IMG/VR virus record: IMGVR_UViG_3300004369_000075
Coordinates: 1-32,116 of that record
Strand: one strand, 5' to 3'
DNA: 32,116 bases
Source: a virus
A program made the translations under genes and the position numbers. Below, piece after piece: positions 22,863 to 31,830 of the stretch. A model generated the notes under the pieces. It did no database searches and had not been told where the DNA came from. It saw only the letters and a list, made by a program, of their open reading frames with translations. Every line of letters starts with the position of its first letter. The first letter of the stretch is position 1.

Positions 22863-25800
22863 ATGCCAGATAACAAAATACTAAAAAATATTTGGAACCA
22901 CCTATCTTCTAAAGAATTAACTTCATCTGATTTTAATACTTGGAAAAACAATATAGAAAATAGCGATGAAATTAAAAACAACGTTTGGAATTACCTAAGC
23001 GATAATGAATTGACCACATCTAGTTTTGATGATTGGTCTAAAAATGTTTTTAGTTCACTGGGAAACCAAAAAGACCCTGCAAAGGAGACTGCGAATGTGG
23101 GGTCGGTAAATCAAGCAGTCGATACGGATTCCAACTTGGGAAATGGTTCTTTGGGATCACAAAAATATGATGAGGCTACACAAATAACCAAAGATGAAAT
23201 TAATTTGATAAACAAGGAAGTTAGTCAAATAAGTTTTGAGCCTATAATTGAAAGTGTTTATACGCCAGGCGGCTATATGGGCTTTGGTGGTGGTTATAAA
23301 GAAGTAAAAAAGCAACCGTATAAAGAATATTTAGATCAAGCTAAAAAATCGCTAGAAAAAAACAAAAAAGAAGGCGAGGAAGTTACACAAGAAAAAATTG
23401 AAGACTACGCTCGCTTTTTAATAAAGCAAGAAAAAGAATTTGATATTCTAAAAAAGAAAAATAAAGATTATTTAAAAGAACTATCAGATGAAGAGCGAAT
23501 AGCTATTGGTCAAGAAAAAGCTGAGTTATATATTAAGCAACAATATGAAATAGAGGAAGACTTAGAGGCTATAACTCTTGCTGCTGAAAAATATAATAAT
23601 AGTGCTAATGTAAAGAATTTAGATAATTGGGGTAAAATTTTATCTGATCCAAATGCTATTGTTGATGTTACATATGCCCGCGAAAACAATGAGCCATTAG
23701 TGCAGCTAAAAGATGGTAGGGTTGTGCCGGAAGCTTTTATTGAAGCATACAATGAAGCTTATGCAAAGCACGAGGCTCACGTTGCTTTTATGAAAAAAGC
23801 AGTCAAAGATTACGAGGATAAAGTTAAATCCCAGCCGGAGCTAGAGAAGGACGTAGACTTCTTAAAAAGAAATTATGATAGATTAGATAAGCTATCTCAA
23901 ATAGCTTATGATTCAGTTGCTGAGGCTGGTATAGGCCAGTTAAATTTCTTTTTAGATGTTTCTGAAATGATAACAGGTGAACCAGCTTCCATGGGATCTG
24001 TGATTAATAAAGAAAACATAAATGCTGTTAGAAAAGAAATGCAGCGCAAAGCTAGGGAGGATTATGCACATAGTGTAAAATTTGAAGATGCTTTTGATAG
24101 TGCTGAAAATTTTGGCGAATGGGCTACTGAAAGTTTAGCTGGACAGACTGGTACATTAGCTCAGTTAGCATCAGGTAATTATATTGGCCTAACTTCCATA
24201 GGTATGAGCTCTTATGGACGTACTATATCTGATATAGAAATTGCAGATGAAGAAAATGGGACAGAAACCTCTAATTTAAACAAAAGATTAACAGCTCTTG
24301 GTTATAGTGCAGCAGAAGTAGGGCTCGGAGCTTTACCAACTATGCGTATACTTAGTAAGTCATCAAAAGCGTTTGGTGATATGAGTATAAGAAACTTTAG
24401 TAAAGGAGTTGGTAATTATGTTTCTAAAAATTGGAAGGCATTACCAGATGCTCTTATTACTGAAGCCGTTTCTGAAGGCGCTACGAGCTTTGTACAAAAT
24501 GGTCTAGACATAATAGGGGGCAGAAGAGACATCCAGAATATTTGGGAGGGAGTTTTAGAAGCTTCTGTAACCGGCGGAATGTTTGGTGTTACCCTAGGCA
24601 GTATGCCACTCCTAAAAGGTATGGGGTTAGCCGCTTTTTCAGATTACAACAAGTATGAGCAATTTAGAGATAATGCTGAAACTATTGGTATTTTGAATAA
24701 AGAGATTGATGGCATGGACAAAAGAACCAAAGCCTATAAAGATCGTGTAAAATTAATAAATGATTTAACAGCCACAAACTCTGATATATTAAATACAATA
24801 GAAGCTAATATTGAAAATAACTTATCGCCTGAAGGGTTTAGATTATATCAACAAGCAACCACTGAGCAAGAACAAATAAGAGCTCAAGCAGAGCAAATAC
24901 AGAACAATAATAACCTTTCGCAAAAAGAAAAAAATACAGCTTTAGATAAATTAAAACAAAGGTTTGATTATTTGCAAGCAGGAAGGAACATATACAAAAA
25001 AGATTTTGGTAATATATTTAATATAGAAACCGAGAGTGTTCAAAATAAATATACCGATTTAGCCGAAAAAGAATTATTAAGAGATAATATAACTGATCCT
25101 AATAAAATAAAAAAGAAAGCGCAGGAGTTATACAGCATAGATAAAATAAAGGATAGAAACCAAAAAGCTATCGATGCCATAAAGAAATTGAAAGCCGCTG
25201 GGATTATTAACAATTATAATTATACAGAATCTAATACCGAGCTTTTAGAATTACTTAAAGACGATTTAGACTTACAGGTTGAGTCTGGATCATTATCTCA
25301 AAATCAGGCAAAAGAAATATATCGTGACGCAAAAAGAAAAATTTCAGATGGTAAGCTTAATGGGTTTAATTTAACTAATATTGAAAATAATAAAATTAAA
25401 TCATACAATATATATGTTTCACAAGAAAACGCTTTAAAAAACGGCAGAACAGAAACAGCTATTCATGAATTAGGCCATTCAATATTTATAGAAAGCTTAG
25501 GTACTAACCCTGATGCGTACAATGGACTAGCTAACGATATACTAAACTATCTTAATAAAAACAATAAATCAGCTTATAATAGAATAGTTGCACAAACAAC
25601 AGGGCAGAGCGCTGATGAAATTTTAACAAACTTTTTAGAAGAAGTTTCTTCAGGTAGACTAGAACTAGAAGCTGCCGCAAACAAAGGCTTTGTAGCCACT
25701 TTAGCTTTAAAATTAAGAAATATTTTTTCAGACGTAACAAATACCCCTGATGTTTTCACTTTTAAAGGTGTTACAGATGCTGCTACTTTTCTAACAGAAT

Positions 25801-28800
25801 TAGGCAATAAGCTAGCTACTGGAACTTTAAGTGTTAAAGATGTTAAAACAATACAACAAGAAGGTATAGCTGGTAAAAAACTAAAAGATTTAAAGGAAGC
25901 AAAGGCTGAATTATTTAAATCAGAGCAAGCTGATATTCAATCTGCATTAAACGCTTTAGAAGATCGATTAATGGATAACTCTATTGATTATGATACCTAC
26001 GAGCGTGAAGTTGAAAAACTTGAAAAACAATTTGAAGTTGCTGAAAAGAAAGCCGCGGTTGAAAAGGCTAAACCTAAAAGAAAAGAAAAGAAAACAGACG
26101 AAAACTTAAAACAAGCCACCGCTAGATCTAAAAAAATACTTGATAAAATAGGCAATGATCGTAATGGTTATAACCCTAACAATCCTAAAATTGTTGAGGT
26201 GCTATCTGGTATGATAGAGTCTAAATCTAAGGTATTTAGAACCTCAGGCGGTACAATTAGAAATTTAACAAACTTGCCTGGGTTTGAAATGGAAAATATG
26301 GTCGCTGAAACCATAGCAGGTATGGTTCCGTTAATCAATAGTTTTAATCCTAAAAAGAATGATTCTTTATTTGGGTATTTAAATGCTCAACTTGCTAATA
26401 AAATGCGAGGAGCTTTAAAATCTGGAAGAGTTACAGATCAAAAATTTACTGAAGATGTATCAACAGCAAAAGGCGTTATAGCTGAAGAAACTACAACTAA
26501 GCAACCAGAAAAGCCTAAGTATGTTAAAATTATGGATGCAGATGTGTTCGATACTAAAGTTATCAATGCTATCTCTGACAAAATGGTTTCCACGGTACGT
26601 ATACTTAAAAATAAACTTATTGCTGCCTTAGGCAAAAACCAAAATACATCTCCGTTAATTGCTGAGATATTGTCTGATATTTCAACGCAAGCGGACATTG
26701 ATATTAAAAAAGCAATGGGTGGTAAAAAAGATGGTGCTTTAAGAAAATTCTTGCTTAAAAATAAACAAGCAATAATTGAAAATTCTACCACCACATTCTT
26801 AATGGGTAAAGATCAAGGTGATCAAGTATTAGGAGGATTACCTATTGCAATACAAAAACAAGTTGATGGTAAGTTTTTATCATATCCTGATTGGGTTGGC
26901 AAAAAAATAGATCGCGAAACAACAGAAAAAAGAGGCGCAACTGCTGGAAACCAAATAGTACGCCGTGTGCCAGCTAATAGAATTTCTGATGCTGATTATC
27001 TATCTTTCTTTTTGCAACCAACAGGTAACCCTATACGAGGTCGTAAGGAAGCATTAGCTAAGGAATTATCAGGAGAACTAGGATTAGAGTTATTTGTTGA
27101 GGCTGTTGAATCAGGCAGTGGACCTATATTCGATGCTTTTGAAGGCAACAGAGAACGAATGGGCGAAGTACTTGGTGATTACTATGCTGGAGAAGTTATT
27201 AAACAAGCCGAGCGCGGTATGGTTAAATTTAGCTTATCTCAAGATATAATAATAGAAACATTTAAAGAACTTTCTGGCAGAACAGAATCTCAAACTACTA
27301 AAAATTTAAATACATTATATAAAAAATACCCTAAGCTAAGAGATCAAATAGAGGAAGAGATTGTTAAACCATATAAAAATTTATGGAAAAGAATTAATGA
27401 GCTTGTAGAATTATCAAAAGATAATGATAAAAAGTTAAACAGAGGTAAAGCTTATGAAATAGCTTTCAGCGAAATGCTAAATAAGGTTGGAGGTAAAATT
27501 AATAATGTTAAAGTAGAAAAAGATGGTGTTGATGTAACATTTCAAATTGGTAAAGACGTAATAAAGCTAGAAACTAAATTAGATACCGATGCTAAATTTG
27601 GCAGTCCTCAAGTTTTTGGTATTTATGATTTTATATTAAACGGCACACCAATTAATTTTGAATGGGCTACAAAAGAGCAAAATAATCTTTTAAATGAAGG
27701 ATTAAAAAGTATGCTTCCGGCGTTTAAAGCTTATGTAAATAAACTTAAAGAATTAAATGGCGTTGTACAAGAAGACGGCAGCATATTAATATCCGAGCAA
27801 GCAATGGATCCTTTATATAAAAAGGATCAAAGTCAAGCGCTATTTGAAAAAACAAGAACCTACATAGACTTACCCTGGGATATAGTAAATAGCTGGTATG
27901 CTCAAAATAATAATGATATTATAAATATATTAGAAATAGGTGCATTTAATTTAAAAGAAAACCCTGGCCCATATTCAGCATATTTGCCAGAATTTGCTAC
28001 ATATACAGACGGAGTAATGGACAAGGGTATACAAGCCCGTGGCGTATTTTATTCATCCGGAAAAGGAGAAACTAAAAAAATAAAATTTGGATTTGTATTT
28101 GAAATTAAAAATGCCGCTTTTAAAGATAAATTAACAAAAAAAGGTGGTAAACAAATAAATACAGAGCTTGGCTTAGAAACATTTCTAGGTGTTAAAACAA
28201 AACCAATAAGAGAAGGAAAACTAGAAAAAGGAGCTAAAAGACTTTCAGCTAGCCTTACTTCTACCTCTGATATTAATGTTGTTGCGGATAGACAATATAA
28301 AGGGCAATTTAATTATGACTTTGAAATAAACGGTATTGACTATGACGGAACAGGGTTTGGATTTAATATGGTTGATCAAGCATTTGATAACACTGACCTA
28401 TATATAAATGCAATGTCTGAAATTACTGGTGCAAAAAATGTTAAAACTAGCAAATACCAATATTTTGTATTTGGCGAAAGTGACAGCGGCAGCACAGAAG
28501 TAATAGGCAGAGAAAGTGCTGTATGGGATGGCAAAAAATATGTTTTTCCAGAATCCGACGTAAAACAATCATTAAACGTATTTGGGTCGTTAGCTAATAA
28601 TTTTGTTAAGCAAGCTAAAGAAGGTAAATTAGATGGTATAGTTTTTACAGGTAAGGAGGCTAGCCGTAGAAAGCTTTATAGTGCAATAACTATTAAATTT
28701 GCAAATCAACTAGGTTGGAATTATAAAATAATATCACGCAGAGAAGCTGCAGGTGGAGATATATATGTTTTAGGTAAATCAAAATTCAAAGAAATACCTA

Positions 28801-31667
28801 TAGAAAGAATAAAATTATCACAACAAGCATCAGATAATACGCTATTTTTAGGCGCTGTATTAAATCCAGTGGTCAATATGAAAAAATTTGATCCTTATGA
28901 AATGGCTGATATTATTGCTTCTGAATTATTTAGAGATTCAAAAAAATATAGAAACAGACAGAAATTTGAGTATCTTTATAAAAACCTTACAAAAGAAGAG
29001 CAATATCAAGTTCAAAAAGAAATGCGCAAAAAGAACTTAACTCCTTTTGGAAGAGGTATAAGCGTTTGGGATTTTGATGACACGCTAGCCACCACGAAAA
29101 GTAATGTATTATATACTTTGCCTGGAGGTATAACAGGTAAGCTTAATGCAGAAGAATTTGCAAAACGTGGTGATGAGCTTTTACAGCAAGGCGCTGAATT
29201 TGACTTTAGTGAATTTGAAAAAGTAATGAAAGGAGCTAAAGGGCCTATGTTTGAAAAAGCCCTGGAACGCAATAAGCGATTTGGCAATGAAAGCGTTTTT
29301 ATATTAACCGCTAGACCCGCTAATTCGGCAACTGCTATACACGAGTTTTTGAAAGGTATTGGCCTTGATATTAAGCTAGAAAATATTGTAGGCTTAGGCA
29401 ATAGCACCGCGCAAGCAAAAGCTGACTGGGTTAAAGGTATGGTTGCCGAGGGTTATAATGATTTTTACTTTGCTGATGATGCTTATAAAAATGTTAAAGC
29501 TGTACAACAAGTTTTAGAAGTTGCTGATGTAAAAAGCAAAGTGCAACAGGCTGCTATTAAATTTAGTCAAACGGCTGATCCTAAAATATTAGACAAAGAA
29601 TTTAACTTAATGCTCGAGCGCACTAAAGGCGTTAAAGCAGGTGCGGTTATATCACCGTCAAGAGCTGAGCAACTAGGCAAGGGTAAAGGTAGATTAGATT
29701 TATTCTTGCCGCCTAATGCTGAAGACTTCCAAGGATTACTTTATAAGTTCTTAGGTAAAGGCAAACAGGGTGATGCTGATATGAAGTTTTTTAAAGAAAA
29801 CTTATTTGATCCGTTCAATCGTGCTGAAAATGCAATGAGTACGTTTAGACAACAATTAGCGGATAACTTAAAAATATTAAAGAGAGAGCTTGGTAATATT
29901 GATGAGGATATTGATGCTGAAACAATAAAGAAAATAGAAGCCATAGGCTTTACTCCTGATCAAGCCGTCCGTGTATTTGTGTGGAATAGACTAGGTGAAG
30001 ATATACCTGATTTAACAAAACAAGAAAAAGCTAAAATACTTAGTGTAGTTAGGAGAGATGCAAGTTTAATGCGATACGCTAGAGAGTTAATGAAAATTAC
30101 TGAGCAATTTGGAGGTTATCCTCCACCATCTAAAACTTGGTTTGCTGGTAATTCAACTAGTGATCTTTATCAATATGCTAATGAAAATGTTAGAGCTAAA
30201 TATTTAGAGCAATGGCAAGCTAATGCTGATGCAATCTTTAGTCCAAAAAATATGACTAAGATACAGGCTTTATACGGTAAAGATTTTGCTAAAAACCTAA
30301 AAGAAGTATTACGCAGAATGAAGTCCGGTAGTAACAGGCCATTAAACCTAAATGACACAGGTAGTAAAATGCTTGACTACATTAACGGATCAGTTGGTAC
30401 TATAATGTTCTTAAATATGCGTTCTGCGGTGCTTCAGACTATTTCAGCGGTTAACTTTTTAAACTGGCATGATAATAATATATTTAAGGCAGGAGCAACT
30501 TTAGCTAACCCTAAAAACTTTGTTAAAACATTTATGGAAATTATGAATTCTGATTTCCTAAAACAAAGACGTAATGGTTTAGAAATAAATGTATCTGAAG
30601 CTGAAATTGCAAATGCAGTAGAACAAAGTAAAAATAAGGCAAAAGCAATATTTAGTAAAATAATTAAATTTGGATATAAGCCTACGCAATTTGCAGATAG
30701 CTTTGCTATTGCAGCGGGTGGTACTTCGTTTTTAATTAATAGAACTAATACATATGTAAAAACCGGTATGTCTTATGCTGAAGCAAGAGAGCAAGCGTTT
30801 ACAGATTTTAGAGCAATAGCAGAGGAGAACCAGCAGTCATCAAGAACAGATAGAACATCTAATATACAAGCAAGTAATTTAGGGCGTTTAGTATTTGCAT
30901 TTAACAATACGCCTTTCCAGATGACTCGTTTGTTTAAGAAGGCTACATTAGACTTAGTAAACGGCAGAGGCGATATTAAAACTAATATTAGTAAAATGCT
31001 TTATTACGGGGCAATACAAAATGTTATATTCTTTTCACTGCAGCAGGCATTTATGGCTATGCTATTTGGAGCCGACGAAGATGATAGAGAAGATCTAGAC
31101 GACAGAAGTGAAAGACTATTAAATTCTACTATAGATTCAATTTTAAGAGGATCTGGACTTCCTGGGGCGGTTATAAGCACAGCTAAGAATGTTATAATGG
31201 AATACGCTGCTCAAGAGGCTAAGGGTGATTGGAGAGCTGATCATGGCAAAACATTAATACAAGCATTAAACTTTTCGCCACCCCTTGGATCAAAAGCATC
31301 AAGAATATATAGTGCTTTGAAAGGTAAGAAATATGAAGAAACAAGTTTTGATGCGTTACGTAATCAGAGTAAAATAATTTCTGCTATTACAAATATACCT
31401 GTTGATAGAACAATTACTAAGATTGACAACCTTCGTGTTGCTACTAGCGAGCCAATTGAAACATGGAAACGATTAGCATTATTTGCAGGATGGGATCAAT
31501 GGTCACTTGGAATCTATGACGACTTAAAAGCTATTGAGGATAAAGAAAAAGGTAAAGAAAAGAAAAAATCACGCAGCGAAATAATGAAAGAAGTATGGCG
31601 CAAGCGTAAGGAAGAAGATAAGAAACACAGAGATAGTATTATAAATACATTTAGAAAGAAAAAATAA
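22863..31667 (+). CDS. Giant multi-domain (polyvalent-type) virion/ejection protein with peptidase, nuclease-like and HAD domains
   Basis: This protein is 2934 aa, more than twice T7 gp16. Domains in order: a 31-residue tandem repeat (W11/W42, F24/F55, W27/W58); helices; a hydrophobic Gly-rich region at ~540-580 (WEGVLEASVTGGMFGVTLGS); a zinc peptidase motif HELGH (868-872) with Glu 926/927 as possible third ligand; a helical part with FNPKKNDSLFGYLNAQLANK (near 1161); a PD-(D/E)XK-like pattern with E1532, D1557 and E1570-T-K1572; a mixed domain at ~1800-1980; a HAD domain (DFDDT 2070-2074, T2149, DD 2205-2206); and a helical C-terminus from ~2235 (FLPPNAEDFQGLLYKFLGKG, SNRPLNLNDTGSKMLDYING, FNNTPFQMTRLFKKATLDLV) of a type conserved in large marine phage proteins. 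This fits polyvalent proteins injected with DNA. Activities are predictions from motifs. Confidence 0.8.
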   Translation: MPDNKILKNIWNHLSSKELTSSDFNTWKNNIENSDEIKNNVWNYLSDNELTTSSFDDWSKNVFSSLGNQKDPAKETANVGSVNQAVDTDSNLGNGSLGSQKYDEATQITKDEINLINKEVSQISFEPIIESVYTPGGYMGFGGGYKEVKKQPYKEYLDQAKKSLEKNKKEGEEVTQEKIEDYARFLIKQEKEFDILKKKNKDYLKELSDEERIAIGQEKAELYIKQQYEIEEDLEAITLAAEKYNNSANVKNLDNWGKILSDPNAIVDVTYARENNEPLVQLKDGRVVPEAFIEAYNEAYAKHEAHVAFMKKAVKDYEDKVKSQPELEKDVDFLKRNYDRLDKLSQIAYDSVAEAGIGQLNFFLDVSEMITGEPASMGSVINKENINAVRKEMQRKAREDYAHSVKFEDAFDSAENFGEWATESLAGQTGTLAQLASGNYIGLTSIGMSSYGRTISDIEIADEENGTETSNLNKRLTALGYSAAEVGLGALPTMRILSKSSKAFGDMSIRNFSKGVGNYVSKNWKALPDALITEAVSEGATSFVQNGLDIIGGRRDIQNIWEGVLEASVTGGMFGVTLGSMPLLKGMGLAAFSDYNKYEQFRDNAETIGILNKEIDGMDKRTKAYKDRVKLINDLTATNSDILNTIEANIENNLSPEGFRLYQQATTEQEQIRAQAEQIQNNNNLSQKEKNTALDKLKQRFDYLQAGRNIYKKDFGNIFNIETESVQNKYTDLAEKELLRDNITDPNKIKKKAQELYSIDKIKDRNQKAIDAIKKLKAAGIINNYNYTESNTELLELLKDDLDLQVESGSLSQNQAKEIYRDAKRKISDGKLNGFNLTNIENNKIKSYNIYVSQENALKNGRTETAIHELGHSIFIESLGTNPDAYNGLANDILNYLNKNNKSAYNRIVAQTTGQSADEILTNFLEEVSSGRLELEAAANKGFVATLALKLRNIFSDVTNTPDVFTFKGVTDAATFLTELGNKLATGTLSVKDVKTIQQEGIAGKKLKDLKEAKAELFKSEQADIQSALNALEDRLMDNSIDYDTYEREVEKLEKQFEVAEKKAAVEKAKPKRKEKKTDENLKQATARSKKILDKIGNDRNGYNPNNPKIVEVLSGMIESKSKVFRTSGGTIRNLTNLPGFEMENMVAETIAGMVPLINSFNPKKNDSLFGYLNAQLANKMRGALKSGRVTDQKFTEDVSTAKGVIAEETTTKQPEKPKYVKIMDADVFDTKVINAISDKMVSTVRILKNKLIAALGKNQNTSPLIAEILSDISTQADIDIKKAMGGKKDGALRKFLLKNKQAIIENSTTTFLMGKDQGDQVLGGLPIAIQKQVDGKFLSYPDWVGKKIDRETTEKRGATAGNQIVRRVPANRISDADYLSFFLQPTGNPIRGRKEALAKELSGELGLELFVEAVESGSGPIFDAFEGNRERMGEVLGDYYAGEVIKQAERGMVKFSLSQDIIIETFKELSGRTESQTTKNLNTLYKKYPKLRDQIEEEIVKPYKNLWKRINELVELSKDNDKKLNRGKAYEIAFSEMLNKVGGKINNVKVEKDGVDVTFQIGKDVIKLETKLDTDAKFGSPQVFGIYDFILNGTPINFEWATKEQNNLLNEGLKSMLPAFKAYVNKLKELNGVVQEDGSILISEQAMDPLYKKDQSQALFEKTRTYIDLPWDIVNSWYAQNNNDIINILEIGAFNLKENPGPYSAYLPEFATYTDGVMDKGIQARGVFYSSGKGETKKIKFGFVFEIKNAAFKDKLTKKGGKQINTELGLETFLGVKTKPIREGKLEKGAKRLSASLTSTSDINVVADRQYKGQFNYDFEINGIDYDGTGFGFNMVDQAFDNTDLYINAMSEITGAKNVKTSKYQYFVFGESDSGSTEVIGRESAVWDGKKYVFPESDVKQSLNVFGSLANNFVKQAKEGKLDGIVFTGKEASRRKLYSAITIKFANQLGWNYKIISRREAAGGDIYVLGKSKFKEIPIERIKLSQQASDNTLFLGAVLNPVVNMKKFDPYEMADIIASELFRDSKKYRNRQKFEYLYKNLTKEEQYQVQKEMRKKNLTPFGRGISVWDFDDTLATTKSNVLYTLPGGITGKLNAEEFAKRGDELLQQGAEFDFSEFEKVMKGAKGPMFEKALERNKRFGNESVFILTARPANSATAIHEFLKGIGLDIKLENIVGLGNSTAQAKADWVKGMVAEGYNDFYFADDAYKNVKAVQQVLEVADVKSKVQQAAIKFSQTADPKILDKEFNLMLERTKGVKAGAVISPSRAEQLGKGKGRLDLFLPPNAEDFQGLLYKFLGKGKQGDADMKFFKENLFDPFNRAENAMSTFRQQLADNLKILKRELGNIDEDIDAETIKKIEAIGFTPDQAVRVFVWNRLGEDIPDLTKQEKAKILSVVRRDASLMRYARELMKITEQFGGYPPPSKTWFAGNSTSDLYQYANENVRAKYLEQWQANADAIFSPKNMTKIQALYGKDFAKNLKEVLRRMKSGSNRPLNLNDTGSKMLDYINGSVGTIMFLNMRSAVLQTISAVNFLNWHDNNIFKAGATLANPKNFVKTFMEIMNSDFLKQRRNGLEINVSEAEIANAVEQSKNKAKAIFSKIIKFGYKPTQFADSFAIAAGGTSFLINRTNTYVKTGMSYAEAREQAFTDFRAIAEENQQSSRTDRTSNIQASNLGRLVFAFNNTPFQMTRLFKKATLDLVNGRGDIKTNISKMLYYGAIQNVIFFSLQQAFMAMLFGADEDDREDLDDRSERLLNSTIDSILRGSGLPGAVISTAKNVIMEYAAQEAKGDWRADHGKTLIQALNFSPPLGSKASRIYSALKGKKYEETSFDALRNQSKIISAITNIPVDRTITKIDNLRVATSEPIETWKRLALFAGWDQWSLGIYDDLKAIEDKEKGKEKKKSRSEIMKEVWRKRKEEDKKHRDSIINTFRKKK

Positions 31668-31671
31668 AGTT

Positions 31672-31830
31672 ATGAAAAAAGGAATCGGACCAAAAGGATT
31701 AGGCGTAAGTCCTTTAAAACTGAAAGATGCATGCTACCGTAAAGCTAAGGCAAAGTATGATGTATTTCCGTCCGCTTACGCTTCTGGGTATATCGCTAAA
31801 TGTAGAAAGAAAAAAGGCAATATAGGATAA
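31672..31830 (+). CDS. 52-aa basic protein (FPSAYAS motif), function unknown
   Basis: The gene has ATG at 31672 and TAA at 31828-31830. The 52-aa product is Lys-rich: it begins MKKGIGPKGLGVSPLKLKDA and contains CYRKAKAKYDVFPSAYASGY followed by IAKCRKKKGNIG. The motif (K)-x-(K)-(F/Y)-x-V-(F/Y)-P-S-A-Y-A-S-x-x-(I/L)-x-K is known to me from short proteins or domains in diverse marine phages and giant viruses, recalled as DUF5872; that name is from memory. Two Cys residues flank the motif. Its net positive charge suggests nucleic-acid or virion-core binding, but no function is established. It starts 4 nt after the giant gene and its stop overlaps the next start. Confidence 0.8.
   Translation: MKKGIGPKGLGVSPLKLKDACYRKAKAKYDVFPSAYASGYIAKCRKKKGNIG

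Noticed and set aside
28335-28365. GIDYDGTGFGF as a possible RNA polymerase catalytic motif (DxDxD/DxDGD) as in crAss-like or N4-like virion RNAP
   Set aside because: Only two Asp are present, and no double-psi barrel or other RNAP sequence is seen around it.
166-30358. Minus-strand open frames across the window, for example 2532-2828, 19343-19711 and 29012-29407
   Set aside because: All lie within well-supported + strand genes and have low-complexity Leu/Ser/Phe-rich translations typical of antisense shadows.
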